Source: Spelaeicoccus albus | GTDB lineage: Bacteria; Actinomycetota; Actinomycetes; Actinomycetales; Brevibacteriaceae | DNA: 64,000 nucleotides | Assembly: GCF_013409065.1 (NCBI RefSeq) | Contig: NZ_JACBZP010000001.1 | Coordinates: 2,170,001 to 2,234,000, forward strand | Direction: 5' to 3' | Part shown: positions 34,078 to 43,026 of the stretch, piece after piece | Layout: every line of letters begins with the position of its first letter | Numbering within the stretch: the first letter of the stretch is position 1 | Notes under the pieces: generated by a model | The model's input: only the letters and a program-made list of their open reading frames with translations | The model's database searches: none | Told to the model about the DNA's origin: nothing | Translations under genes and position numbers: made by a program

Positions 34078-34145
34078 ATTTGCCCGTGCCGAGTTTACCC
34101 CGGTCGGCCCCGCGTCCACGCTGGAGTCGGACCGGAAGGAAACCG

Positions 34146-34505
34146 ATGCGGCGCAAAGACGAACTGGGCCAGTGGGGCGAAAAGTGCGCGGCCGACCATT
34201 TGGCCGCCCAGGGCTTCGATCTGCTCGACCGCAATTGGCATTGTCGCGACGGCGAGATCGATCTGGTGGCGCGGGACGGCGACTGCCTGGTCATCGTCGA
34301 AGTCAAGACGAGGCGTACGGGGTCGGCCGGCCACCCGCTTGAAGCCGTCACCGCCAAGAAACTGGCCACCCTCAGACGGCTTGCGGCGCTGTGGCTGCGC
34401 GGCCACCCGGTTGCTGCGGCCACCATCCGCATCGACGTGGTCGGCGTGTTGTGCGCAGGCGAGGGACGGGCGGCCATCGAGCATGTGCGGAACGTGAGCC
34501 TATGA
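34146..34505 (+). CDS. yraN: UPF0102 (YraN-like) protein
   Basis: The 119-residue protein has the restriction-endonuclease-like fold of the YraN family: LGQWGEKCAADHLAAQGF, NWHCRDGEIDLVARDG and VIVEVKTRR, which form a D/E-ExK-type putative nuclease site. The function is unproven; it is regularly encoded before comM and dprA. ATG 34146 is chosen for its GGAAGGAAA ribosome binding site. The stop overlaps comM as ATGA. Confidence 0.9.
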   Translation: MRRKDELGQWGEKCAADHLAAQGFDLLDRNWHCRDGEIDLVARDGDCLVIVEVKTRRTGSAGHPLEAVTAKKLATLRRLAALWLRGHPVAAATIRIDVVGVLCAGEGRAAIEHVRNVSL

Positions 34506-36049
34506 GCATCGTCGGCCGCAGTCTGGCCGTGACGTTGAACGGACTGGCCGGCGCCCTCGTCGAGACCGAAGCGGCGTTTTACGACGGTCTTCCGGGGTTC
34601 GCTCTCGTCGGCCTTCCCGATACCGCCGTCGGCGAATCCAAACAACGCGTACGGGCCGCGTTGTCGGCGACGTCCGTCACGCTCCCGGCGCGCCGACTGA
34701 CGGTCAATCTCCGCCCGGCGTCAGTGCGCAAGGCCGGAACCGGGTTCGACTTGAGCATTGCCGTGTCGATCCTCGCGGCCATCGGCCTCGTCGACCCGGA
34801 CAGCACGGCCCGGACAGTGCACCTGGCCGAACTGGGCCTTGATTCGCGGTTGCGGCACGTGCGCGGCGTGCTCCCGGCGGTCTTGGCGGCCCGCAAGGCC
34901 GGATTCACCAAGTTCGTGGTGGCGCCCGACGACGAGGCCGAGGCGCGTATCGCCGGCGGAGTGTCGGTGCGGGCCGCCGAGAGCCTTGCCGATGCGGCGA
35001 ACCTGCACGCCGGATCGTTCGTGCCGCCGCCGCTTCCGCGTGTCGTCGCGGCCCGCTCGGCCGGCGCGGCGTCGCCCGGGCCGGCCGGCGCCGATCTGTC
35101 CGAGGTGACGGGCCAGCCCGAAGCGCGCCGGGCGTTGGAGATCGCGGCCGCCGGCGCCCATCATCTGCTCATGGTCGGCCCGCCGGGAGCGGGTAAGACG
35201 ATGCTTGCCTCGCGCCTGCCCGGGCTGTTGCCGGACCTCGACCGGCCGTCGGCCGAAGAGGTCACTGCGATCCGATCGATAGCGGGCAGTTTCGACCCGG
35301 CACGCGGGCTCGTCAGCAGACCGCCGTTCGAGGCGCCCCACCATCTCTCCTCCGCGGCAGCGGTGATCGGAGGCGGCACCGGCGTCGCTGCACCCGGAGC
35401 GGCGTCCCGAGCGCACCGCGGTGTCCTCTTTCTCGACGAGGCGCCCGAGTTTGACCGTCGCGTATTGGAAGCGTTGCGGCAGCCCCTTGAACACGGCGTC
35501 CTGAAAATTCAACGTACGGCAGGCACCGCTACGCTCCCGGCCCGGTTTCAGCTGGTCCTTGCTGCGAACCCGTGTCCGTGCGGCAAATCGACGGGCAAGG
35601 GTATCGACTGCACGTGTACGCCGCAGGCCAAACGCCGCTACCTGGCCAAGCTTTCCGGGCCGCTTCTCGACAGGGTCGACATCCGACTCGAAGTGCTGCC
35701 CGTGAAGGCCGCGCAATTGCGGGCCGAGACCGGTGGTGAGGACTCGGCGAGCGTTGCAGCGCGTGTCGAAGCGGCTCGGGCGCGCCAAGCCGACCGATAC
35801 GACGGGCACCCGTGGGCCACGAACGCCGAAGCGCCGGGAACCTGGCTGCGCGGTGACGCCCGGCTGCCCCGCGAAGACACCATTGACGTCGAACGGGCCC
35901 TGGAGACCGGCGGCCTGACGGTACGCGGATTTGACCGGGTCCTGCGCTGCGCCTGGACCATCGCCGATTTGCGGTCCGCCGACCGGCCGACGCGCGACGA
36001 CGTTGCCGCCGCATTGCTGCTGCGGCAGAACGGGGAGGGATCGATATGA
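34502..36049 (+). CDS. comM: ComM/YifB-type AAA+ ATPase (Mg-chelatase-like)
   Basis: The 515-residue protein has an N-terminal Lon-protease-like domain (GLPGFALVGLPDTAVGESKQRV) followed by an AAA+ module with Walker A VGPPGAGKTMLA near residues 223-234, Walker B GVLFLDEAPEF and the NPCPCGKS loop, and the C-terminal Mg-chelatase domain. ComM is a branch-migration helicase that aids integration of transformed DNA in other bacteria. It is coupled by ATGA overlaps to yraN and dprA, so this is a DNA-uptake/recombination unit. Confidence 0.94.
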   Translation: MSIVGRSLAVTLNGLAGALVETEAAFYDGLPGFALVGLPDTAVGESKQRVRAALSATSVTLPARRLTVNLRPASVRKAGTGFDLSIAVSILAAIGLVDPDSTARTVHLAELGLDSRLRHVRGVLPAVLAARKAGFTKFVVAPDDEAEARIAGGVSVRAAESLADAANLHAGSFVPPPLPRVVAARSAGAASPGPAGADLSEVTGQPEARRALEIAAAGAHHLLMVGPPGAGKTMLASRLPGLLPDLDRPSAEEVTAIRSIAGSFDPARGLVSRPPFEAPHHLSSAAAVIGGGTGVAAPGAASRAHRGVLFLDEAPEFDRRVLEALRQPLEHGVLKIQRTAGTATLPARFQLVLAANPCPCGKSTGKGIDCTCTPQAKRRYLAKLSGPLLDRVDIRLEVLPVKAAQLRAETGGEDSASVAARVEAARARQADRYDGHPWATNAEAPGTWLRGDARLPREDTIDVERALETGGLTVRGFDRVLRCAWTIADLRSADRPTRDDVAAALLLRQNGEGSI

Positions 36050-37299
36050 CGACGGGATCACGGCAGGCGGAATCATGCGAGCCGGACGCCGAGCGTGTGG
36101 CGCGTGCCGAGCTCACGCGGCTTGTCGAGCCGTGCGACACGGTCGCGTCGACGCTGGTGGGAGTGGCCGGCGCAGTGGAGACCGTCCGATGGATCCGCTC
36201 CGGCAGGCCGGCGCCGCAGGAGTGGCAGCGGGCGGTCGTGGGCACGTTGATGTCGGAGGGGCAGGCCGGAGCGGGCGCGCGATTCGCGGCGGCCGCCTCC
36301 CGGTGGCGGGCCCGCGCGTCGGACGTCGACGGCGCTCGCGATCTGCGCAATGCCGCACTGCTCGGGGCCCGGCTCGTCATCCCGGGCGACGACGAATGGC
36401 CGTCCGGGATGGCTGACCTCGGATCGGGAGCGCCCCTGGCGTTGTGGGTACGCGGAACCGCCCATTTGGCCGGATCGCTGACTGCGGCCGTCTCGATCGT
36501 CGGGGCGCGTGCGGCAAGCGCTTACGGCGTGCGCGTGGCGGGTGACATTTCCGATGGCCTCATCGGGCGAGGCGAGTGCATTGTGTCGGGAGGGGCGTAC
36601 GGAATCGACTCGGCAGCACACGGCGCCGCGTGTCTGACCGGGGGATCGGGCGAGCGCGCGGCAACTGTTGCCTTCCTGGCCGGCGGGATCGACCGCCTGT
36701 ATCCGCCGGGCAATGCGCAGGTGTTCGAGCGCGTGCTGCGCGATGGCCTGATAGTGGCCGAGGTCGCGCCGGGTAGTGCCCCCATGAAGTCGCGCTTCCT
36801 GCTGCGCAACCGACTGATCGCCGCGGCGTCCAGAGCCACGGTGGTGGTGGAAGCCGGCTGGCGGTCCGGCGCGTTGAGCACTGCCAATCGGGCGGCCGAG
36901 CTGATGCGTGACGTCGGCGCGGTGCCCGGCTCGGTCTTTTCGGCCACGTCGGCCGGGTGCCACCGCTTGATCCGGGACGGCGTCGCCACCTTGGTGTCGG
37001 ATGTCTCCGACGTCATCGAGCTGGCCGGGCGGATGGGCGCCGATCTGGCCCAACCGCCACAGTCGCCCGTCGCCGATTACGACAATCTGATGCCCGTCGA
37101 CAGACAAGTACTCGATGCGCTGCCGCTGCGCCACGGCGCCGGAATCGAGGCGCTGACACGAGTCGCCGGGCTCGGGGACACCGAAGTGCGCTCGGCGATC
37201 GCCAGGCTTGAACTGGCCGGGCTCACGCGGCGCGACGGGGCGGGATGGAAGAAGGCCGGGCCGATGAAATCAGCCGGATCCGAGGGCGCCGCGGGTTAA
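36046..37299 (+). CDS. dprA: DNA-processing protein DprA
   Basis: The 417-residue protein loads RecA on single-stranded DNA in transforming bacteria. The extended Rossmann fold is visible as VSIVGARAASAYG, IVSGGAYGIDSAAHGAA, FLAGGIDRLYPPGN and FLLRNRLIAAASRATVVVEA. A C-terminal winged-helix region (about 345-400, DRQVLDALPLRHGAGIEALT) follows. The N-terminal 130 residues are less conserved. It overlaps comM and ends 9 bases before the xerC start. Confidence 0.94.
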   Translation: MTTGSRQAESCEPDAERVARAELTRLVEPCDTVASTLVGVAGAVETVRWIRSGRPAPQEWQRAVVGTLMSEGQAGAGARFAAAASRWRARASDVDGARDLRNAALLGARLVIPGDDEWPSGMADLGSGAPLALWVRGTAHLAGSLTAAVSIVGARAASAYGVRVAGDISDGLIGRGECIVSGGAYGIDSAAHGAACLTGGSGERAATVAFLAGGIDRLYPPGNAQVFERVLRDGLIVAEVAPGSAPMKSRFLLRNRLIAAASRATVVVEAGWRSGALSTANRAAELMRDVGAVPGSVFSATSAGCHRLIRDGVATLVSDVSDVIELAGRMGADLAQPPQSPVADYDNLMPVDRQVLDALPLRHGAGIEALTRVAGLGDTEVRSAIARLELAGLTRRDGAGWKKAGPMKSAGSEGAAG

Positions 37300-37302
37300 G
37301 CT
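37297..37302 (+). promoter_or_regulatory. -10 box of xerC (leaderless)
   Basis: TAAGCT overlaps the dprA stop codon and ends 6 bases before the xerC GTG. Confidence 0.5.
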
Positions 37303-37308
37303 TGCCGT

Positions 37309-38235
37309 GTGGCCGACAACCCGATTCCTTTCGAATTCGAGCGAGCCCTCGACGGGTTCGTGCGATACCTCAGCGCTGAACGCGACAGGACCGACAACAC
37401 GGTTCGCGCATATGTCGGCGACGTGTCGGCTCTCCTGGAATTCGCATCGGTGCACGGCGTGGACGAGCTCGAGCTCGTCGATCTTTCCCTGCTTCGAGCC
37501 TGGCTGGGCGACATGGCCGAGCGCAGGATGGCACGCAGCTCGATCGGCCGGAGGTCGGCGGCGGCCCGGACGTTCTTCGCCTGGTGCAAACGGGAACACC
37601 TTGTCGAGGTCAACCCGGCAGCCCGGCTGCGAGCGCCGAAACAGGCCAAGCATCTGCCGCACGTGCTGAAGTCGGAGCAAGCCGATGCGCTGATGGACGT
37701 AGCGGCCGAGGCGGCGCACGACGCCGGGCCGGAGCACCTCCGTGATCGCGCAGTCCTCGAATTGTTGTATGCGACAGGCATCCGCGTGTCCGAACTCGTC
37801 GGCATCGACGTCGACGATCTCGATAGCGACCGCAATACCGTCCGTGTGCTGGGCAAGGGGCGTAAAGAACGCGTCGTGCCGTATGGAGCGCCGACGGTGA
37901 CCGCCATTGACGACTGGCTGCGCCGCGGCCGGCCGGCCCTGGCGGGGACGCGATCCGGTCCGGCTTTGTTTCTGGGCGTGCGCGGCGGCCGCCTGGACGT
38001 GCGACAAGTGCGCCGCGTCCTGGACGCGCTCGTTCGCCGGGTGCCGGACTCCGGGCACCTGTCGCCGCACGGGCTGCGGCATTCCGCTGCCACGCATTTA
38101 TTGGACGGCGGCGCAGACCTGCGCAGCGTCCAAGAACTGCTCGGCCACTCCAGCCTTGCCACGACCCAGATCTATACGCACGTGTCGGCCGAACGACTCA
38201 AGGCCGGGTACCGGCAAGCCCACCCCCGCGCCTAG
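37309..38235 (+). CDS. xerC: Tyrosine recombinase XerC
   Basis: The 308-residue recombinase resolves chromosome dimers at dif. It has the SAM-like core-binding N-terminus (FVRYLSAERDRTDNTVRAYVGDV) and the catalytic domain with R159 (ATGIRVSEL), H254 and R257 (HGLRHSAATHLLDGG) and the nucleophile Y289 (QIYTHVS). Its location near dprA and rpsB is the usual XerC place in actinobacteria, so it is not a phage integrase. It converges on the double-peptidase gene. Confidence 0.95.
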   Translation: MADNPIPFEFERALDGFVRYLSAERDRTDNTVRAYVGDVSALLEFASVHGVDELELVDLSLLRAWLGDMAERRMARSSIGRRSAAARTFFAWCKREHLVEVNPAARLRAPKQAKHLPHVLKSEQADALMDVAAEAAHDAGPEHLRDRAVLELLYATGIRVSELVGIDVDDLDSDRNTVRVLGKGRKERVVPYGAPTVTAIDDWLRRGRPALAGTRSGPALFLGVRGGRLDVRQVRRVLDALVRRVPDSGHLSPHGLRHSAATHLLDGGADLRSVQELLGHSSLATTQIYTHVSAERLKAGYRQAHPRA

Positions 38236-38286
38236 GCAAGCGGTGACGCCGCCACCGGAAGGCCGCACGCGCAGGGCCGGCAGCTG

Positions 38287-39279
38287 TCAGCCGAATTCCC
38301 AATGCCACGGCTCCGGCTTCGATGACCCCTGCTCCGCCCACGAGGGATGGTGCCATCCGAACCGGCCGGCGTGGCGCTTCATCCACCGGTACGATGCCGA
38401 TCCGAATCTGTTGATCCCGGTGCCGAAATCGACGGCCACGCCCCACCCGTGATTGGACGTGCCGGGAGTGGCCGCCAGATATCCCTTTTCCCGCTTCAAC
38501 CGCACTTGGCTCGCGTAGTCCCGGTACGCGTCGGTAATGCCGATATGGATGCCGAATCGTGCCCGGAAAGCCCGGTCCAGTCCGACGACCGACCGGGCGG
38601 CATCGCAGCGCAGTCGCTCGGCCGGCGCGTGCCGGAGCGGGCACAGGGCACGTTCCGGAATCCTCCCGTTCGTGAACCCGCCCCATCGATTCGACTCCGA
38701 CGGCCCGGATCGGCCCGGTCGCCGACGGGGCAGGGGTTGAGGGGCGCGGCTCATCGGCAGCAGCATCGACGGGGCCGTGTCCATGGTGAATTCCAGCGGA
38801 TCAACATAGCCGTCGCCCAGGCGAACTCCCCAATGCAGGCATGTGGTGCCGTCGCAATGCCGCGGGGAGGCCGCAACCGTCCCGAGCACGTCGCCGCGGC
38901 CGACGTGCGTGCCTTGCCGGGCCCTGTGGGTGATCGGAAGGACAGTGCTTTTGTAGCGGCCGATCCGCACCGTGATGATGCCCCGCCCCGCGACCATTCC
39001 GGAAAAGGTGACGACGCCGGCGTCCGGCGCTCGCACTTCGGTACCGGCGGGCACGTCCAGGTCCACGCCGCGATGCCCGGCCAGCCACGGCTCGTCCGGT
39101 GGATCGAACGCCCGGACGACGACCGGGTACGGCCATACCGGCCAGTCCCAGGCGGACGTGCCGCGCAGCTTTGCGCTGCTTGCCGGCCCCGGCTCGGCGC
39201 GGCCGGCTGCCGTCAGGGGCGAGGACGCCGAACCGGGCAGCACGAGTGCCGCCGCTGCCGCGAGGACAAAGAGCTTCAT
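38287..39279 (-). CDS. Exported M23-VanY (M15) double-domain peptidase
   Basis: The 330-residue protein has a signal peptide (MKLFVLAAAAALVLPGSASS) and two peptidase modules. Residues 55-165 are M23/LytM-like: HRGVD at 69-73 supplies the first zinc ligands and CLHWG at 147-151 the last histidine; the first His of the usual HxH is Cys. Residues 235-330 are VanY/M15 D-Ala-D-Ala carboxypeptidase-like, with SNHGWGVAVD (H277, D284) and EPWHWEF (E323, H326). A basic, proline-rich linker joins them. Genes here usually encode only the M23 part. It probably acts on peptidoglycan cross-bridges and stem peptides outside the membrane. The weak box AAGGCT lies 7 bases before the start. Confidence 0.85.
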   Translation of the reverse strand: MKLFVLAAAAALVLPGSASSPLTAAGRAEPGPASSAKLRGTSAWDWPVWPYPVVVRAFDPPDEPWLAGHRGVDLDVPAGTEVRAPDAGVVTFSGMVAGRGIITVRIGRYKSTVLPITHRARQGTHVGRGDVLGTVAASPRHCDGTTCLHWGVRLGDGYVDPLEFTMDTAPSMLLPMSRAPQPLPRRRPGRSGPSESNRWGGFTNGRIPERALCPLRHAPAERLRCDAARSVVGLDRAFRARFGIHIGITDAYRDYASQVRLKREKGYLAATPGTSNHGWGVAVDFGTGINRFGSASYRWMKRHAGRFGWHHPSWAEQGSSKPEPWHWEFG

Positions 39280-39331
39280 GCACGCCAGCCTTCCCGGCCC
39301 GCGCCCCGCATGCCACCGCGGGCGACCCAGT

Positions 39332-39368
39332 TGTGGATAAGTTTTGCGCGCGGCCGGGCTGTGGACGA
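39332..39368. promoter_or_regulatory. Paired DnaA-box-like element, site 2
   Basis: TGTGGATAA at 39332-39340 is the reverse complement of the perfect DnaA box TTATCCACA, and TGTGGACGA follows at 39360-39368, 28 bases away start to start. On the minus strand this repeats the order and spacing of site 1 (34041-34077). Confidence 0.55.
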
Positions 39369-39409
39369 GAGCGGGGACGGCCGAGTGGCCGGAATGCGGC
39401 AGATGCGGC

Positions 39410-39415
39410 TAAGAT
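39410..39415 (+). promoter_or_regulatory. -10 box of rpsB
   Basis: TAAGAT fits the TANNNT pattern and would give a leader of about 226 bases. No canonical -35 is visible. Confidence 0.35.
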
Positions 39416-39648
39416 GGTCGCAGCGGCGATATGCGGTCTTGTCCGTTGTCGCCGACTACGCGTGTCCGAAACACGCTCGATCCCAACGGTGCGTCCCGCG
39501 ACACCGGCTGAACAGCCGGGACTGCCGCGGAATGTAGGGAATCGTGCCGGGCACCAGGAGCATCAGCTAAGTAACCGAAACGTGCGCCGAATTTATTGGC
39601 GCACCAACCGCGTGCACTCACCCTGCGCGCCGAAAGGAGTGCGTCGGC

Positions 39649-40698
39649 ATGGCCGTCGTCACCATTCGCCAGCTGCTCGACAGCGGCGTCCACTTTGGAC
39701 ATCAGACCCGCCGCTGGAACCCGAAGATGAAGCGCTTCATCTTCACCGAGCGCAACGGTATCTACATCATCGACCTGCAGCAGTCGCTGTCGTACATCGA
39801 CAGCGCTTACGAATTCGTCAAGGAGACGGTTGCCCACGGCGGAACCATCCTCTTCGTCGGCACCAAGAAGCAGGCACAGGAAGCTATCGCCGAACAGGCT
39901 CAGCGCGTCGGCCAGCCGTACGTGAACCAGCGTTGGCTCGGCGGCATGCTCACCAACTTCCAGACTGTGCACAAGCGTTTGGCTCGCCTGAAGGAACTCG
40001 AAGAAATCGACTTCGACGACGTGGCCGGCTCCGGTCGGACGAAGAAGGAACTGCTCCTTCTCAACCGCGAAAAGACCAAGCTGACCAAGACGCTCGGCGG
40101 CATCCGGGATATGGCGCGCACGCCGTCCGCCATCTGGATCGTCGACACGAAAAAGGAACACCTCGCCGTCGACGAGGCCAAGAAGCTGGGAATCCCGGTC
40201 ATCGCCATCCTGGACACGAACTGCGATCCCGATGAGGTGGACTACAAGATCCCGGGCAACGACGATGCCATCCGCTCGGTTGCACTCTTGACCCGCGTCG
40301 TGGCCGACGCCGTCGCCGAAGGTCTCATCACCCGCCACAACCGCGCAAGCGGCGAGGGTGAGAAGAACGCCTCGGCCGTCGAACTCGAGCCGCTGGCCGA
40401 ATGGGAGCGCGAACTCCTCGAAGGCAGCGCCGGATCGGAAGCCAAGCCGGAAGGCGCCGGCGCCGACGAGGCGAAGCCGGCAGAGGCAAAGGCGGACGAG
40501 CAGAAGGCCGAGTCGGCCGAGGTTCCGGCCGCCGAGCCTGCCGCCGCTGCCGCCGAGCCCGCCGCCGCTGCGGCCGAGCCCGCCGCCGAATCGGCCGTGG
40601 AATCGGACGCCAAGCCCGGCGCTGCGGCGGAGCCTGCCGCGACCGAGGCTGCGTCCGCCGAGCCGGAGACCGCCGAACCGGCCGCCGACGAGAAGTAG
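39649..40698 (+). CDS. rpsB: 30S ribosomal protein S2
   Basis: The first 245 or so residues of this 349-residue protein are S2: [40 protein letters not shown] and [20 protein letters not shown]. The last 100 residues are a low-complexity Ala/Glu/Pro tail encoded in part by three 21-base repeats (40531-40593). Tails are frequent in actinobacterial S2, but this one is long. AAAGGAG precedes the ATG by 9 bases. tsf follows after 64 bases. Confidence 0.97.
   Translation: MAVVTIRQLLDSGVHFGHQTRRWNPKMKRFIFTERNGIYIIDLQQSLSYIDSAYEFVKETVAHGGTILFVGTKKQAQEAIAEQAQRVGQPYVNQRWLGGMLTNFQTVHKRLARLKELEEIDFDDVAGSGRTKKELLLLNREKTKLTKTLGGIRDMARTPSAIWIVDTKKEHLAVDEAKKLGIPVIAILDTNCDPDEVDYKIPGNDDAIRSVALLTRVVADAVAEGLITRHNRASGEGEKNASAVELEPLAEWERELLEGSAGSEAKPEGAGADEAKPAEAKADEQKAESAEVPAAEPAAAAAEPAAAAAEPAAESAVESDAKPGAAAEPAATEAASAEPETAEPAADEK
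40531..40593 (+). repeat. Three 21-base tandem repeats in rpsB
   Basis: Three consecutive 21-base units starting GCCGAGCC encode AEPAAAA-type heptads in the S2 tail. The third unit diverges at its end. The copy number may vary between strains. Confidence 0.8.
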
Positions 40699-40762
40699 TC
40701 GGGCCGCAACGATCGGGCCGCATCAACCGGCCCATCCCTCACACCTAAGGAGAACACTGTAG

Positions 40763-41590
40763 ATGGCGAATTTCACCGCCGCAGACATCAAGTCGTTGCG
40801 TGAAAAGACGGGCGCCGGAATGCTCGCCGTGAAGAACGCTCTCGATGAGGCCGACGGCGATCAGGCCAAGGCTATCGAGATCTTGCGCGTCAAAGGCCTC
40901 AAGGGCGTCACCAAGCGCGAAGATCGCTCGACGACCGACGGTCTCGTCACCGCCCATGTGGACGGCGGCACCGGCGTGCTGATCGAGCTGAACTCGGAAA
41001 CCGACTTCGTGGCGAAGTCCGACAAGTTCATCGAACTGGCCGAGAAGGTGCTCGCGTACGTCGTCGAGGCGGGCCAGTCCGACGTCGAGGCGTTGCTGGC
41101 CGCCGAATTCGACGGCAAGACGCTCAAAGCGCACATCGACGAAGGCGGCGCGGCACTGGGCGAGAAGGTCGCGCTGCGCCGAGTTGCCCGCGTCACGGGC
41201 GGCAGCATCGAGCAGTACATGCACCGCACCAACCCGGACCTGCCTCCGCAGGTCGGCGTGCTGCTCGGGTTCGACGGCTCCGATCAGGCCGCCGCGCACG
41301 ACGTCGCGGTCCACGTGGCAGCGATGGCGCCGAAGTACCTGACGCGCGACGAAGTGCCCGAGGCCGACGTCGCCAACGAGCGCCGCATCGCCGAAGACAC
41401 GGCGAAGAACGAAAACAAGCCCGAGCGCGCCATCCCGAAGATCGTGGAAGGCCGCGTCAACGGATTCTTCAAGGAGAACGTGCTGCTCGACCAGCCGTTC
41501 GCCAAAGAGCCGAAGAAGACAGTCGGGGCGATCGTCGAAGAAGCCGGAGTCACGCTGACCGGCTTCGCTCGTTTCCGCGTCGGGTCCTGA
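40763..41590 (+). CDS. tsf: Elongation factor Ts
   Basis: The 275-residue factor exchanges GDP for GTP on EF-Tu. The N-terminal UBA-like domain (IKSLREKTGAGMLAVKNALDEA and AIEILRVKGLKG) and the EF-Tu-binding core (ELNSETDFVAKSDKF) are present, and the coiled-coil and C-terminal GFARFRVGS ends are normal. AAGGAG lies before the ATG. A strong terminator follows the stop codon. Confidence 0.97.
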   Translation: MANFTAADIKSLREKTGAGMLAVKNALDEADGDQAKAIEILRVKGLKGVTKREDRSTTDGLVTAHVDGGTGVLIELNSETDFVAKSDKFIELAEKVLAYVVEAGQSDVEALLAAEFDGKTLKAHIDEGGAALGEKVALRRVARVTGGSIEQYMHRTNPDLPPQVGVLLGFDGSDQAAAHDVAVHVAAMAPKYLTRDEVPEADVANERRIAEDTAKNENKPERAIPKIVEGRVNGFFKENVLLDQPFAKEPKKTVGAIVEEAGVTLTGFARFRVGS

Positions 41591-41615
41591 GCGCGGTCGA
41601 CGTTCATCACGAGAC

Positions 41616-41648
41616 AAGGGGCGGACACGCACAGTGTCCGCCCCTTTT
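41616..41648 (+). terminator. Terminator after tsf
   Basis: AAGGGGCGGACAC (41616-41628) pairs perfectly with GTGTCCGCCCCTT (41634-41646) around a 5-base loop and is followed by more T. It separates rpsB-tsf from pyrH-frr-cdsA. Confidence 0.88.
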
Positions 41649-41650
41649 CG

Positions 41651-41656
41651 TAAGCT
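41651..41656 (+). promoter_or_regulatory. -10 box of pyrH
   Basis: TAAGCT lies just after the tsf terminator and about 34 bases before the pyrH GTG. It would give a short leader with a GAAGGGAA ribosome binding site. Confidence 0.5.
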
Positions 41657-41689
41657 TGGCCGCAAAGCCTCACGTCGAAGGGAACAGTT

Positions 41690-42424
41690 GTGTCTGACAA
41701 CCGCACGTACCGGGAAGGGCATCGTCGCCGCGTACTCTTGAAGCTCTCCGGGGAAGTGTTCGGCGGCGGCGAAGTCGGCGTGAATCCGGACGTCGTGTCG
41801 CGGGTGGCGCGGGAGCTCGCGGCTGCCCACGAGGAAGTGGAGGTCTCCGTCGTCGTCGGCGGCGGCAACTTCTTCCGGGGCGCCGAACTGGCGCAGCGCG
41901 GCATGGAACGTACCCGCGCGGACTATATGGGCATGCTCGGCACCGTGATGAATTGTCTGGCACTGCAGGACTTCCTGGAGCAAACTGGCGTCGACACCCG
42001 CGTGCAGACCGCAATCGCCATGGGGCAAGTTGCTGAAAACTACATTCCGCGCCGCGCGATCCGGCATATGGAAAAAGGACGCGTGGTCATCTTCGGTGCC
42101 GGTGTCGGCCTGCCGTTCTTCTCCACCGACACCGTGGCAGCGCAACGGGCCCTCGAAGTCGGCGCCGAACAGGTCCTGATGGCCAAGAACGGCGTGGACG
42201 GCGTGTACACGGCCGACCCGCGCCGGGACCCTTCGGCCGAAAAGATCGATGAGATCACCTACAGCGAAGCCCTGCAGCGCGACCTCCAGGTGCTCGACCG
42301 TACGGCGTTCTCGTTATGCATGGACAACAAACTCCCCATGGTGGTGTTCGGGATGGAAGGCGACGGCAATCTGTCCCGCGCACTCAAAGGTGAGAAGATT
42401 GGCACGTTGGTATCTGTCGGTTAG
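41690..42424 (+). CDS. pyrH: Uridylate kinase
   Basis: The 244-residue amino-acid-kinase-fold enzyme phosphorylates UMP to [46 protein letters not shown] and [19 protein letters not shown] are its hallmarks. The GTG start follows GAAGGGAAC at suitable distance. It has its own promoter after the tsf terminator and is followed by frr at 42 bases. Confidence 0.97.
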   Translation: MSDNRTYREGHRRRVLLKLSGEVFGGGEVGVNPDVVSRVARELAAAHEEVEVSVVVGGGNFFRGAELAQRGMERTRADYMGMLGTVMNCLALQDFLEQTGVDTRVQTAIAMGQVAENYIPRRAIRHMEKGRVVIFGAGVGLPFFSTDTVAAQRALEVGAEQVLMAKNGVDGVYTADPRRDPSAEKIDEITYSEALQRDLQVLDRTAFSLCMDNKLPMVVFGMEGDGNLSRALKGEKIGTLVSVG

Positions 42425-42466
42425 ACCGGCGCAAGCCCCACCCGAGTTTTGTAAGGAGCACGAATA

Positions 42467-43024
42467 GTGATTGCCGAAACACTCGCCGAAGCCCGCGAAA
42501 AAATGGGCAAGGCCGTCGACGTCGCCAAAGAGGATTTTTCGAACATTCGGACTGGCCGGGCCAATCCGTCGCTATTCGCCAAGGTTCTCGTTGAATATTA
42601 CGGCGCTATGACGCCGTTGCAGCAGCTCGCGTCGTTCCAGAACCCGGAGGCTCGCACGCTGCTCATCACCCCGTACGACCGCAGCTCCCTGAGCGCCATC
42701 GAGGACGCCTTGCGCAAATCCGACCTCGGCGCCAACCCGGCGAACGACGGCAACGTCATTCGCGTCGTCCTGCCGGAGCTGACCGAGGAGCGCCGCAAGG
42801 AATACGTGAAGGTCGTGCGTACCAAGGCCGAAGACGCCAAGATTTCGATCCGCAGCATTCGCCGCAAGGCCAAAGAAGAACTCGATCGCATTCAAAAAGA
42901 CGGCGAAGCCGGTGAAGATGAAGTCACCCGCGCGTCCGGCGAGCTGGAGAGCACCACGAAGAAGCACGTGGACGTCGTGGACGACCTGCTCAGCCGCAAG
43001 GAGGACGACCTGACCGAGGTCTAG
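42467..43024 (+). CDS. frr: Ribosome recycling factor
   Basis: The 185-residue factor splits post-termination ribosomes with EF-G. The [51 protein letters not shown] and [16 protein letters not shown] blocks are characteristic. The GTG start follows AAGGAG. cdsA begins two bases after the stop. Confidence 0.97.
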   Translation: MIAETLAEAREKMGKAVDVAKEDFSNIRTGRANPSLFAKVLVEYYGAMTPLQQLASFQNPEARTLLITPYDRSSLSAIEDALRKSDLGANPANDGNVIRVVLPELTEERRKEYVKVVRTKAEDAKISIRSIRRKAKEELDRIQKDGEAGEDEVTRASGELESTTKKHVDVVDDLLSRKEDDLTEV

Positions 43025-43026
43025 GT

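Larger units (their letters stand above)
39280..39648 (+). other. rpsB upstream region and leader
   Basis: The 369-base gap holds the start region of the minus-strand peptidase gene, a DnaA-box-like pair (39332-39368), a TAAGAT -10 box at 39410-39415 and a predicted rpsB leader of about 226 bases. The leader ends in AAAGGAG (39633-39639). A long leader suggests feedback control of S2-EF-Ts synthesis, but I could not identify a defined structure. No gene is supported within it. Confidence 0.5.

Noticed and set aside
37309-38235. Phage-type integrase that could mobilise the island
   Set aside because: Position next to dprA and rpsB and full XerC motifs mark it as the housekeeping dif recombinase, about 16 kb away from the island.
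34041-39368. Chromosomal origin suggested by perfect DnaA boxes
   Set aside because: Only two boxes per site, no dnaA, dnaN or gyrB nearby and no AT-rich unwinding region; titration or regulation is more plausible.
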